From Paramuribaculum sp. (GTDB lineage: Bacteria > Bacteroidota > Bacteroidia > Bacteroidales > Muribaculaceae): a stretch of 64,000 bases of DNA. The stretch is taken from assembly GCA_022511125.1 (NCBI GenBank), contig JAFLSD010000007.1, forward strand, positions 79,457 to 143,456. Reading direction: 5' to 3'. The position numbers and the translations under genes were made by a program. How positions within the stretch are numbered: position 1 is the first letter of the stretch; the number at the start of each line of letters is the position of its first letter. Below, piece after piece: positions 36,528 to 44,679 of this stretch. Below the pieces are notes generated by a model. That model was not told where the DNA came from and made no database searches. It saw nothing but the letters and a program-made list of their open reading frames with translations.

Positions 36528-37382
36528 TTAGTAATTTAAGGTGAAACCTATTGAAACCGTACGGAAATGAGGTCCGTTATTATCATTGAAAAGTGACATG
36601 GGACTCCAGCGGCAATAAAACGACAGTCCCTCTTTGAAGCCTATCTGGCCTAAAAGATCAACAGTAAGAAATTGCTGGTGAAGACCCTTATATTTCTCCT
36701 TATACTTAATCTCATTATAATAATATTCGCTTGTAGCAGTAGTGTAAGTGTTGAAATTAAATATTGGCCCCGCACTGAAAGTGAGAAGCTTATATAACTT
36801 TTGGCTTAAAATCACCGGAACATGGAATGTCCACGACGACATATCGCTTTTCTTAACCGTCACATCCGTTGCGGGAATCACGAGAAGTTTACCGTCAGCT
36901 TGCGCGAAACGCCATCCTTCCTTCGTGCTATAGTTTCTTTTTCCGAAGCCAATTCCGAAATCTATCTGTGGGCCGCTTTTGAAAGGTTTGAGATTAATAC
37001 CCATCACCTCCAATACACCCCATTCAGATACATTTTTGATCGCACCTTTCCCGTCGTAATTGAATATCCATCCGGCATAAATGTTTTTCATTGCGGTAAC
37101 GCTTCTCACCGCATTGTTCTTCTGATTCTTTTTGACAAATGGTAGTGACATCAACCACTTGTCGTTTTCTATCTTACCGGTATCTGTAGCCTCAATCTCA
37201 TAGATAAAACCTTCGGTATTGTTATCTGTGGTGGCGATAATCGTAGTTTTCACTTTGGATTTTTGGCTTATTATCAGATTGTTTACGTTTTCGATTATCT
37301 TCACTGTATCGTTCTGCTCGGCGTGAATACAGACCGCCCCCGATATAATTAATAGCAGCGACAAAGTTAGTTTTGTTTTCAT
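36528..37382 (-). CDS. Predicted outer-membrane beta-barrel protein, paralogue B
   Basis: The 284-aa product has a signal peptide (MKTKLTLSLLLIISGAVCIHA), an N-terminal KIIENVNNLIISQKSKVK segment and barrel-like strands ending RTVSIGFTLNY. Its order and length match paralogue A. The open frame extends 106 codons further upstream, but that stretch is the antisense-free reading of the tRNA-Val genes and their terminator, so the ATG at 37382 is the start. Function unknown. Confidence 0.7.
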   Translation of the reverse strand: MKTKLTLSLLLIISGAVCIHAEQNDTVKIIENVNNLIISQKSKVKTTIIATTDNNTEGFIYEIEATDTGKIENDKWLMSLPFVKKNQKNNAVRSVTAMKNIYAGWIFNYDGKGAIKNVSEWGVLEVMGINLKPFKSGPQIDFGIGFGKRNYSTKEGWRFAQADGKLLVIPATDVTVKKSDMSSWTFHVPVILSQKLYKLLTFSAGPIFNFNTYTTATSEYYYNEIKYKEKYKGLHQQFLTVDLLGQIGFKEGLSFYCRWSPMSLFNDNNGPHFRTVSIGFTLNY

Positions 37383-37427
37383 AGATCTTTGTAACGTATG
37401 GATTGTGATTGATTTACCTTCAGAAAC

Positions 37428-37461
37428 AAAAAAAGCATCTACCGGAGAAGTAGGTGCTTTT
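37428..37461 (-). terminator. Terminator of the tRNA-Val operon
   Basis: On the minus strand GCACCTAC (37457-37450) pairs with GTAGATGC (37442-37435) with one mismatch and a 7-nt loop, followed by seven T residues (37434-37428). Confidence 0.8.
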
Positions 37462-37462
37462 G

Positions 37463-37537
37463 TGGGCGTTGACGGATTCGAACCGCCGACCCTCTGCTTG
37501 TAAGGCAGATGCTCTGAACCAGCTGAGCTAAACGCCC
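37463..37537 (-). tRNA. tRNA-Val (UAC), copy 1
   Basis: 75-nt cloverleaf with acceptor GGGCGTT/AACGCCC, D-arm TAGCTCAGCTGGTTCAGAGCA, anticodon stem TCTGC/GCAGA with loop CTTACAA (anticodon TAC), and T-loop GTTCGAATC. CCA is not encoded. It differs from copy 2 in the acceptor and T stems. Confidence 0.95.
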
Positions 37538-37577
37538 GGGTGTTGTCTCGCAACTTGTTAAGTGTCTCACTATTGAG

Positions 37578-37652
37578 TGGGTGCTGAGGGATTCGAACCC
37601 CCGACCCTCTGCTTGTAAGGCAGATGCTCTGAACCAGCTGAGCTAAGCACCC
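37578..37652 (-). tRNA. tRNA-Val (UAC), copy 2
   Basis: 75-nt cloverleaf with acceptor GGGTGCT/AGCACCC and the same D-arm and anticodon arm as copy 1 (anticodon TAC). The T-stem is different (GGGGG/CCCTC side). First gene of the Val-Val operon. CCA is not encoded. Confidence 0.95.
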
Positions 37653-37670
37653 TGCTTTGATAAAGCTCTG

Positions 37671-37701
37671 CAAAGGTACTACCTTTTTTTGAACTGACAA
37701 A
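37671..37701 (-). promoter_or_regulatory. Promoter of the tRNA-Val operon
   Basis: Minus-strand TTTG (37701-37698), a 19-bp spacer and TACCTTTG (37678-37671) give an exact Bacteroidetes promoter, 18 nt upstream of the tRNA. It is the same -7 octamer and spacing as at the Gly-Gly-Leu operon. Confidence 0.75.
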
Positions 37702-37797
37702 CAAATATCATAAAAAAACCGTTTTTTTTAGTTTTTTTCTCCCCGTTGTCTTTTTTTGCTGCAGATTGTTTTTTAATTCGTATTTTTGTCAGCACCT

Positions 37798-38883
37798 ATG
37801 GAACAGAAAGAAAAAAACGCTAAGTCCGGCAAAAAAAAGACAAGTCGAAAATCCGGTCGTAAAAAAGATAATTTCGTCACACGCCACTCACTTGCATTGC
37901 TTATTGCAGCTATTGCTGTTGTTATACTGATTGGCGCGGCGGCTATTTTTTGTACCGGCAACTATCGTGGAGAAGATAAATGGGTCTACATTCCACGAGG
38001 CTCTGACTCCAAGGATATCAAAGACTCATTGCAGTCAGCCTTGGGACTTTCCGATGGGAAACGGGTATATTTCCTTTGGAATCTAATGGGTGGGAGAAGT
38101 GAGACCGCTTGTGGAGCTTATCTGATTCCCAAAGGTACAAAGTCACTGTCCGCGGCGAGGAGATTAAAACGGGGCACTCAGACTCCTGTCAAAATCCGGT
38201 TTAACAATGCAGTGAGTTTCGGAGATATAGCTAAGAAAATCACCACGAAGACAGAATGCGATTCGGCATCATTTATTCATGCGGCGCAGAAAATACTTAC
38301 CGATTCGGGATACGCTCCTCAGGAGTTCACCGCGGCCTTTCTGCCAGACACTTATGAAACATATTGGAATGATTCTCCCGAAAAGATTGTTGATAGGCTT
38401 TTGAAAGCTAACCGTCGGTTCTGGGACGAAAATAGAAAGAAAAAGGCTGCAGAATTAGGTTTGACTCCGGTTCAAGTCTCAACGTTGGCGGCTATCGTCG
38501 AAGAAGAAACGGCTAAGGCAGACGAGAGGCCTATAGTGGCGCGGCTTTACCTTAACAGATTGAAGAGTGGAATGAAGTTGCAGGCAGATCCTACGGTAAA
38601 ATTCGCAGTGGGCGACAGATCACTCCGCAGGATCACTGGCTCTCACCTAAAAATAGAATCACCGTATAATACTTATCTGCATGCCGGACTACCTCCAGGA
38701 CCGATACGCGTTCCCGAGGCTACGACATTGGATGCCGTGCTCGATGCCCCTCCTCACAACTACCTCTATATGTGTGCTAAAGAAGACTTTTCGGGATATC
38801 ATAATTTCGCCGTCGATTATGCCACTCACATGAACAACGCTCGGAGATACCAGGCGGAATTAAACAAGAGAGGAATACATTGA
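37798..38883 (+). CDS. mltG: Endolytic murein transglycosylase MltG
   Basis: Cuts nascent glycan strands in the inner membrane and so sets strand length. The 361-aa protein has a short lysine-rich cytoplasmic tail, one membrane helix (about 32-55), a LysM-like region, and the YceG/MltG catalytic domain. The catalytic glutamate is E235 in AIVEEETAKADERP, followed by RLYLNRLKSGMKLQADPT and the C-terminal PPHNYLYMCAKEDFSG. I use the ATG at 37798; the frame extends to a TTG at 37786. TATTTTTG at 37781-37788 lies just 9 nt upstream. Followed after 1 nt by the DUF2007 gene. Confidence 0.92.
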   Translation: MEQKEKNAKSGKKKTSRKSGRKKDNFVTRHSLALLIAAIAVVILIGAAAIFCTGNYRGEDKWVYIPRGSDSKDIKDSLQSALGLSDGKRVYFLWNLMGGRSETACGAYLIPKGTKSLSAARRLKRGTQTPVKIRFNNAVSFGDIAKKITTKTECDSASFIHAAQKILTDSGYAPQEFTAAFLPDTYETYWNDSPEKIVDRLLKANRRFWDENRKKKAAELGLTPVQVSTLAAIVEEETAKADERPIVARLYLNRLKSGMKLQADPTVKFAVGDRSLRRITGSHLKIESPYNTYLHAGLPPGPIRVPEATTLDAVLDAPPHNYLYMCAKEDFSGYHNFAVDYATHMNNARRYQAELNKRGIH

Positions 38884-38884
38884 T

Positions 38885-39124
38885 ATGAACAAACAACGCG
38901 AATCACCTGACGAGCTGGTACTCTTACGTACGTTTTCTACAGATTGGGAAGCCTATATTGCAAAAGGTGTTCTGGAAAACGAAGGCATCCCTTCCATAGT
39001 CAATAACGAAATAATGTCAGGCATCTATCCGATAGGATTCAATAAACTCGGAGGAGTAAGATTGCTCGTTTTTCGACGCGATCTTGAGAAAGCGGCAGAA
39101 GCCATAAAAAATTGTGAGGCTTAA
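38885..39124 (+). CDS. DUF2007 domain protein
   Basis: A 79-aa cytoplasmic protein: LVLLRTFSTDWEAYIAKGVLENEGI, an IGFNKLGGVRLLV core and a C-terminal helix (DLEKAAEAIKN). This is the compact ferredoxin-like fold of DUF2007, a putative signal-transducing domain. Function unknown. It starts 1 nt after the mltG stop and its stop overlaps that of the convergent AI-2E family gene by 4 nt. Confidence 0.8.
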   Translation: MNKQRESPDELVLLRTFSTDWEAYIAKGVLENEGIPSIVNNEIMSGIYPIGFNKLGGVRLLVFRRDLEKAAEAIKNCEA

Positions 39125-40266
39125 TCTGGTGCTTCGATTATCTTTTCCAGATCTTTACGATCGTTGTCACGCTCTCGTGGCGGCTCGCCGCGTCCGATCA
39201 CGTAATGATCGTAATACGATAGCAGGAGAGTGGTCAGAGGCAATGCGATGATAAGACCTATCAGACCCATCAGCGAACCCCATATCGACAATGACAGAAG
39301 GATGATAGCCGGATTGAGTCCCATCGCCTTTCCCATTATTTTGGGTGTCAGGAAAAGATCCTGTATCACTTGCACTACGCAATAAACCACCATGCACTCC
39401 CAGAAGATGGCCCAGAAGTCGCCGCCTCCACCAACGGAATAGATAATGCACAGTATTGCCGTAGGGATGATCGATATCAACTGAAGATACGGCACCATGT
39501 TGAGCAGTCCTATAAACAAACCTAAAATAATGGCCATCGGAAGCCCCACTATAGAAAAACCTATGCAGAACAGGATACCTACTATAAATGCTACTAAAGC
39601 CTGACCGCGGAAATAATGGTTCATGCTCTCCTTTATGTCATCGCCTATCTTGAATACTAAAGGACGGTATTTAGGAGGAACAAGATGGCGGAATCCCTTC
39701 GCAAGCCTCTCATAGTCGATCATAATGAACACCACATAAAGAATGACTATAAACCAGCTGAAGACACCCATCAGAACCGAAATGCTCCCCGTTATAATGC
39801 TCCATGACGCCGAAAGGGCATTTTCGATAAGTTCCATCCATTCTTGTTTCGTCAATATGTCCGAAAGTTCCGTAAAGTCCACCTGTCTGCGGAGAAAATC
39901 GTGGATATATCCCGGAAGGAACTGAATGTTGATTTCTTCCGTCGCATATTTCTTCAGGATCACCGCGAATTTATGGATTTCGTCCATGAGGAGAGGCACA
40001 GTGAAATATAAGATAAGGCTGATGAAGAATATAGCCTCGAACAATGTTACGAAAATTGCCGCTATTCGACCCTTAAGTTTCAGAAGCTTACGGTTGAATT
40101 GAACGAAAGGCTCGAAAATATATGCTATCAGACACGCTACGCAGAAGGGCAGAAGAACGCCTTTGAGTATATTAATCAGCCAGATGATACCACATACTAT
40201 CAAGGCTCCGATTATCAAGCGGACTACACGGTCAAATGTATATGGCTGGTTTTTGTATAGTTGCAT
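39121..40266 (-). CDS. AI-2E family membrane transporter/permease
   Basis: The 381-aa polytopic protein of PF01594 has about eight membrane helices, an N-terminal pair (VVRLIIGALIVCGIIWLI), a long extracytoplasmic loop, and the C-terminal set GQALVAFIVGILFCIGFSI, LGLFIGLLNMVPYLQLI and LNPAIILLSLSIWGSLMGLIG. Family members export varied solutes, and some act as sodium/proton antiporters; the autoinducer name is historical. Last gene of the serA-thioesterase-dprA-udp operon, 15 nt after udp. Confidence 0.88.
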   Translation of the reverse strand: MQLYKNQPYTFDRVVRLIIGALIVCGIIWLINILKGVLLPFCVACLIAYIFEPFVQFNRKLLKLKGRIAAIFVTLFEAIFFISLILYFTVPLLMDEIHKFAVILKKYATEEINIQFLPGYIHDFLRRQVDFTELSDILTKQEWMELIENALSASWSIITGSISVLMGVFSWFIVILYVVFIMIDYERLAKGFRHLVPPKYRPLVFKIGDDIKESMNHYFRGQALVAFIVGILFCIGFSIVGLPMAIILGLFIGLLNMVPYLQLISIIPTAILCIIYSVGGGGDFWAIFWECMVVYCVVQVIQDLFLTPKIMGKAMGLNPAIILLSLSIWGSLMGLIGLIIALPLTTLLLSYYDHYVIGRGEPPRERDNDRKDLEKIIEAPD

Positions 40267-40281
40267 TGCTCATTTGGATTG

Positions 40282-41160
40282 TTAAAACATTCGCTCTATC
40301 ACAGTAGCTATTAAATCTGTCATAGCTGTTTTATAATTGGGAGTGGCGTTATGATTGAAGCGGTTCGCAATTATCGAACATACAGTCATAGCCTTGTGAC
40401 CTAAAAGGAGCGACAGGCCTTGAAGAGGGGCACTCTCCATTTCGTAGTTGGTTATCCTACGACCTTTAAACTCAAAGCGTTCGATACTTTCATTCAGTCC
40501 TCTCCTTGCTAACGGTAGGCGCAATTCGCGTCCTTGTGGGCCGTAAAATCCTACTGCCGAGATAGTAATGCCTTTCACCATATCCTCGCCACCTATTTTT
40601 TTTACTAATTCACCATCAGAGGCTACGATATAAGGACGAGCCCAACGATCGTCCCAATCAGTGTCTTTCCGGAACGCATCTTCGAACTCTGCGTCATTCA
40701 CATCTTTACACCCGGCATAATAGTTCAACACTCCGTCAAAACCAATCGATTTCTCAGCTATGACTGCTGTCCCTACAGGTATATCCGGCTGTAAAGATCC
40801 CGATGTGCCGATTCTAACCATCGTTAGAGTACGGTGATTCTCCTTCACCGTGCGCGTTTGAAGGTCTATGTTCGCCAACGCATCGAGTTCGTTCACTACG
40901 ATATCCATGTTGTCCGGTCCTATTCCATGCGATATGCACATAACTCGCTTTCCCCTCACGGTGCCTCCTATCGTGCGGAACTCACGGCTCTGTACATCGA
41001 AATCTTTTGTGTCGAAAAATTCAGCTACAGTGGGAACTCTTCCCGGATCGCCCACCATTATTATTTTGTCGGCAAGTTGTTCGGGATGAAGATGAAGATG
41101 GAAAATGCTTCCGTCGGGATTTATCAGCAGTTCGCTTGACTCGATTACTTTTCTTTCCAT
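40282..41160 (-). CDS. udp: Uridine phosphorylase-type nucleoside phosphorylase
   Basis: Phosphorolysis of uridine (or another nucleoside) for salvage. In the 292-aa NP-I fold the phosphate-binding G37-D-P-G-R41 is in MVGDPGRV, then GTSGSLQPDIPVGTAV and the ribose-binding EMESAPL. It is about 40 residues longer than E. coli Udp, as is common in Bacteroidetes. The base preference is inferred from overall similarity. It lies 19 nt behind dprA. Confidence 0.85.
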   Translation of the reverse strand: MERKVIESSELLINPDGSIFHLHLHPEQLADKIIMVGDPGRVPTVAEFFDTKDFDVQSREFRTIGGTVRGKRVMCISHGIGPDNMDIVVNELDALANIDLQTRTVKENHRTLTMVRIGTSGSLQPDIPVGTAVIAEKSIGFDGVLNYYAGCKDVNDAEFEDAFRKDTDWDDRWARPYIVASDGELVKKIGGEDMVKGITISAVGFYGPQGRELRLPLARRGLNESIERFEFKGRRITNYEMESAPLQGLSLLLGHKAMTVCSIIANRFNHNATPNYKTAMTDLIATVIERMF

Positions 41161-41179
41161 GATTATGTTGTCTGTTAAA

Positions 41180-42295
41180 TTAAGCGGGACGGTATTTCGC
41201 TCCGGGATAAGAACTTATCAATCCTTTGAATTCTAATTCGATTAATATGCCGGTAAGTTTGCCTATGTTGAGATTCAGATCTACTGTCATTCGGTTAATT
41301 TGCCCTTCGCCGTGATGCCTTATATAGGTCAGAACGTTTTCTTCCTCAGGGTTTAAAGTAGGGAATAGTTCTTGTTGGCTCGATTCTTCCTCGCGTTTCG
41401 TCCAGTTCATTTTGTCGATTAGGTCGTCTGCATCGTAGAGAAGATGAGCCTGATGCTTGCTTATCAATTTGTTGCACCCGGCACTGTATTTGTCGGTTAT
41501 TCGACCCGGGAGTGCCAGTACTTCGCGGTCATAATCTCCTGCTAAACGCGCGGTGACTAAAGCGCCTCCTTTTTCCGCTGATTCCACAACGACTATGCAA
41601 TCGCATACTCCGGCTACTATTCTGTTTCGGGCAAGGAAATTTCCCTTATGTATCGATGCGGTACTACGGTAATCTGTCAAAAGCATTCCTCCTCCGCGTG
41701 CTATTTCTATTGCTGTTTTGCGATGCGATGACGGATAGATTGTATTAAGTCCGTGGGCGAGTATTGCCACTGTCTTACAATCGCAACTCAAAGCCGCGCG
41801 GTGGGCGGTTATGTCTATGCCGTAGGCCAAACCGCTAACGATCACAACCGGCACATCTGACTTCTTGTGTAAATCCTCTACCAACCTTTTTGTGAAGTCT
41901 ATCCCGTAAGGAGTAGCATGTCGTGTGCCTACTATGCCCACAATTCGGGCTTCGTTCATATCGCATTCCCCTATCCCATAAAGCATCAGAGGTGCGTCGG
42001 CGCATTCCTCTAAACGACAAGGATAATCATCGTCGGTGAAATAAAACGGCCTTATATTGTTCGACTCGATGAAACCGCTCTCCTTTTCTGCATCTTCAAT
42101 AAGCTTTGCGCGATAATCGCTTGCAAAGATCTTATTGTTGAAACCCATCACCGTCGATAGCTGACGTTCAGTAAGTTTGAAAAATTCTTCTTCAGAATCT
42201 ATCCGCGATAAAATTTCTAATGCCAAAGCTCGGTTGATTCCCTTGACTGAAGAGAAAGCGATACGATAAGTTAGAACGGATTTTGCGGAATTCAT
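41180..42295 (-). CDS. dprA: DNA-processing protein DprA
   Basis: Loads RecA on incoming single-stranded DNA in transformation. The 371-aa protein has an N-terminal helix-hairpin-helix/SAM-like part (KGINRALALEILSRID), a Rossmann core (GTRHATPYGIDF, VSGLAYGIDITAHRAAL, GLNTIYPSSHR), and a C-terminal winged helix from about residue 305. The start shares one base with the stop of the thioesterase gene. No other competence genes are in the window. Confidence 0.92.
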   Translation of the reverse strand: MNSAKSVLTYRIAFSSVKGINRALALEILSRIDSEEEFFKLTERQLSTVMGFNNKIFASDYRAKLIEDAEKESGFIESNNIRPFYFTDDDYPCRLEECADAPLMLYGIGECDMNEARIVGIVGTRHATPYGIDFTKRLVEDLHKKSDVPVVIVSGLAYGIDITAHRAALSCDCKTVAILAHGLNTIYPSSHRKTAIEIARGGGMLLTDYRSTASIHKGNFLARNRIVAGVCDCIVVVESAEKGGALVTARLAGDYDREVLALPGRITDKYSAGCNKLISKHQAHLLYDADDLIDKMNWTKREEESSQQELFPTLNPEEENVLTYIRHHGEGQINRMTVDLNLNIGKLTGILIELEFKGLISSYPGAKYRPA

Positions 42296-42702
42296 CAGTT
42301 CAGATATTTGGCAAAAGCAGCGGCTAATACATCACCCTTAGTTAATTTCCCGTTTTCTAAACAGACAACGGTTGCTTTTCCTCTTATCACCGGTTCCTCC
42401 CCGGGAAATTTGAAAATATCCTGGTAGAACTCAAATCTCGCTCCTTCGCGCCGTAACTTGAGTTTGCTCACCATTTCCTCGCCCAGACCTAAAGGATGGA
42501 TATATTCCACTTCCACTTTTCGCAGAACAGGGTCTATACCTCTTTTATGCATTTCCGCGAAACTGAAGCCGGCCGTTCGACAAAATTCATGGCGGGTATG
42601 CTCCATATAGTGGAGATAGTTTGCGTTGTTCACAATACCCTGAACATCTACTTCATAGTCCCTCACCCGCATCACGAGTTCAAAGTCGTAAGGCTCTGTC
42701 AT
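42295..42702 (-). CDS. YbgC/FadM-like acyl-CoA thioesterase
   Basis: 135-aa hot-dog fold protein. EVDVQGIVNNANYLHYMEH matches the 4-hydroxybenzoyl-CoA thioesterase/YbgC signature, in which the Asp before the GxV is the usual catalytic acid. It probably hydrolyses short or aromatic acyl-CoA esters; the substrate is unknown. It overlaps serA by 4 nt upstream and dprA by 1 nt downstream. The tol-pal context in which YbgC often occurs is absent. Confidence 0.82.
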   Translation of the reverse strand: MTEPYDFELVMRVRDYEVDVQGIVNNANYLHYMEHTRHEFCRTAGFSFAEMHKRGIDPVLRKVEVEYIHPLGLGEEMVSKLKLRREGARFEFYQDIFKFPGEEPVIRGKATVVCLENGKLTKGDVLAAAFAKYLN

Positions 42703-43619
42703 TTATTCACTCTAAACTTGTCAGTTCCGTTCAGCAGAAAATCTACGCATTGACACGCCGCTGCGATTCCGGCGTTTATATTGGCCTCCGCTGTCTGGGC
42801 TCCCGTTTTCTTCGGAGTGAAGAATACGCGCCCACTGAATTTCTCTTCTAATAAACCCGCGTTGTCAGGCTTCACATCGGCCACATATTTCAGATCAGGT
42901 CTTTCCTCAAGGGCTTTCAGCAGACCATCTTCATCGATTACTTCCTTTCGGGCTGTATTTATTAGCAGACCTCCTTTCGGCATCTTTGTCAGTAGCTCAT
43001 ATCCTACCGAACCTTTTGTCTCTGAAGTTGCCGGGATATGGAGTGACACCACCTCGTTTTCAGAATATAGTTTGTCTAACGAATGAATAGGAGTGACTCC
43101 CGCTTCCTCCATTACGCTATCCGGACAATAAGGGTCAAGTGCTGACACATCCATTCCGAAACCTTTTGCTATGCGAGCCACATTCCTACCCACCTGACCG
43201 AAAGCATGGATTCCTAAACGCTTTGATTTCAGCTCTGTCCCCGAAGTGCCGGAATACATATTGCGGACTGCCATAATGGCCATACCGAACACGAGTTCAG
43301 CCACGGCATTGGAATTCTGCCCCGGAGTGTTCTGCACCGACACGCCGTGCTCTGTAGCACTGACAAGATCGATATTATCATAGCCTGCACCGGCGCGTAC
43401 CACGATTTTGAGATTTTTTGCTGCATTAAACACTTCGCCGTCTACCTTATCGCTCCTCACTATCAATGCGTCTGCATCAGCAACGGCGCGGAGCAAATCA
43501 GCTTTTTCTTGATATTTCTCAAGCAGTTCGAATTCGAAACCTACGTTTTCTATTTCTTTGCGTATCCCTTCTACGGCAATACTCGCAAAAGGCTTCTCTG
43601 TGGCTACAAGAACTTTCAT
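42699..43619 (-). CDS. serA: D-3-phosphoglycerate dehydrogenase
   Basis: First step of serine synthesis. The 306-aa 2-hydroxyacid dehydrogenase has VVRAGAGYDNID with the substrate-binding arginine, a Rossmann motif HAFGQVGRNVARI, and LLINTARKEVIDEDGLL. It lacks the C-terminal ACT domain, so serine feedback is not expected. serC is 14 kb away in this window, whereas in many Bacteroidales the two are adjacent. It leads a five-gene operon and has a well-formed promoter. Confidence 0.9.
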   Translation of the reverse strand: MKVLVATEKPFASIAVEGIRKEIENVGFEFELLEKYQEKADLLRAVADADALIVRSDKVDGEVFNAAKNLKIVVRAGAGYDNIDLVSATEHGVSVQNTPGQNSNAVAELVFGMAIMAVRNMYSGTSGTELKSKRLGIHAFGQVGRNVARIAKGFGMDVSALDPYCPDSVMEEAGVTPIHSLDKLYSENEVVSLHIPATSETKGSVGYELLTKMPKGGLLINTARKEVIDEDGLLKALEERPDLKYVADVKPDNAGLLEEKFSGRVFFTPKKTGAQTAEANINAGIAAACQCVDFLLNGTDKFRVNK

Positions 43620-43667
43620 CTTTTGTTATGGTTTATGAAGCAATTAAATTTACTTGTTTGTATAACG

Positions 43668-43697
43668 CAAAGATAGCTTTTTTTACCATTATGTCAA
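43668..43697 (-). promoter_or_regulatory. serA operon promoter
   Basis: Minus-strand TTG (43697-43695), a 19-bp spacer and TATCTTTG (43675-43668) match the Bacteroidetes consensus, 48 nt before the serA ATG. Confidence 0.65.
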
Positions 43698-43791
43698 TAT
43701 TCTAAGTCAAAAAACTATCCGCTACTATTCGGTGTGGTCCCATTTCCCTAACGCCATTCCATTCTTTAGTCTCATAGGTCTCAAGACATAC

Positions 43792-44676
43792 TCAGTTTTT
43801 ACGCTTGTTAGCGTAGTGTAGAAGCCAGTTAGAGAAGAGTCTGCGTGCGCCTTTGCTCCACAGGTCAAGAGGACGATTGGATGGATTATTGTCAGGATAA
43901 TAGTTTTCAGGTATTTTGGGATTCATCCCCTTTGCCATATCTCGGTGATATTCGAAATCAAGCGTTTCCAAAGCATACTCGGAATGCCCCGTAATGTAAA
44001 ACTCGAGTCCTCCTGACGCTTCTACTATGTACACACCAGAATCACTGCTTTCCGATTCGATTGATAAAAGAGGGTGATTCATGATATCCTCACGGTGAAA
44101 TGTAGCATAACGGCTATGAGGAATGAAAAAATCGGAATCTAAACCTTTGAACAACGGTTTCTCAGGGAAATGAATGTCATGAGGAAAAACTCCCGAGATT
44201 TTTGTATTAAGTATATGTTTTGCAATTCGGTAATGATGATATAATCCGGCGAAAGCAGCCCAGCAGATGTAAAGAGTGGGTATTTTATGCAGACGTGTCC
44301 AATCCATTAACTCGGTTAGTTCATGCCAGTAATCTACTGCCTCGAAGTCAATCTTTTCAACCGGAGCGCCCGTAATTATGATTCCATCATAATCAAGATG
44401 CTTCACATTTCGGAAATAATTATAATGTCGCTGAAGATGTTCGTGGGACGTATTACGCGATTCATGACTTTCCATCTGTATCAGATCAATGTCTGCATCT
44501 ATTTCGGTCTCTGACAAAAGGCGGAAAAAATCTTCCTCCGTCATTTCTTTTAGCGGCATAAGATTTACAAGTCCTATTCTCAGATGGGATGATACGGGCG
44601 ACGGTTTGTCGGAAACCGTTTTGATTCCGTTGATTTTTGCTACAGCCGGTATACCTTCGTGAACGTAAAGTGGCAT
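43792..44676 (-). CDS. metA: Homoserine O-acyltransferase MetA (acetyl-CoA type predicted)
   Basis: Activates homoserine for methionine synthesis. The 294-aa protein has the nucleophile C138 in LYICWAAFAG and the catalytic His in FPHDIHFPE. Position E107 in TGAPVEKIDFEAVDYW aligns with residue 111 of E. coli MetA (constant offset of 4, checked with the catalytic Cys 142). Glu there is reported to select acetyl-CoA, Gly succinyl-CoA. I therefore predict acetyltransferase activity. It lies 3 nt behind the NlpC/P60 gene. Confidence 0.92.
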   Translation of the reverse strand: MPLYVHEGIPAVAKINGIKTVSDKPSPVSSHLRIGLVNLMPLKEMTEEDFFRLLSETEIDADIDLIQMESHESRNTSHEHLQRHYNYFRNVKHLDYDGIIITGAPVEKIDFEAVDYWHELTELMDWTRLHKIPTLYICWAAFAGLYHHYRIAKHILNTKISGVFPHDIHFPEKPLFKGLDSDFFIPHSRYATFHREDIMNHPLLSIESESSDSGVYIVEASGGLEFYITGHSEYALETLDFEYHRDMAKGMNPKIPENYYPDNNPSNRPLDLWSKGARRLFSNWLLHYANKRKN

Positions 44677-44679
44677 AAA

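Noticed and set aside
37383-37700. 106-codon N-terminal extension of outer-membrane paralogue B
   Set aside because: It is translated tRNA-Val sequence and terminator. A clear signal peptide starts at the ATG at 37382.
31246-40266. LuxS and an AI-2E family transporter as a quorum-sensing pair
   Set aside because: They are 7.4 kb apart in different operons, and the AI-2E name does not imply AI-2 transport. luxS is explained by its pairing with mtnN.
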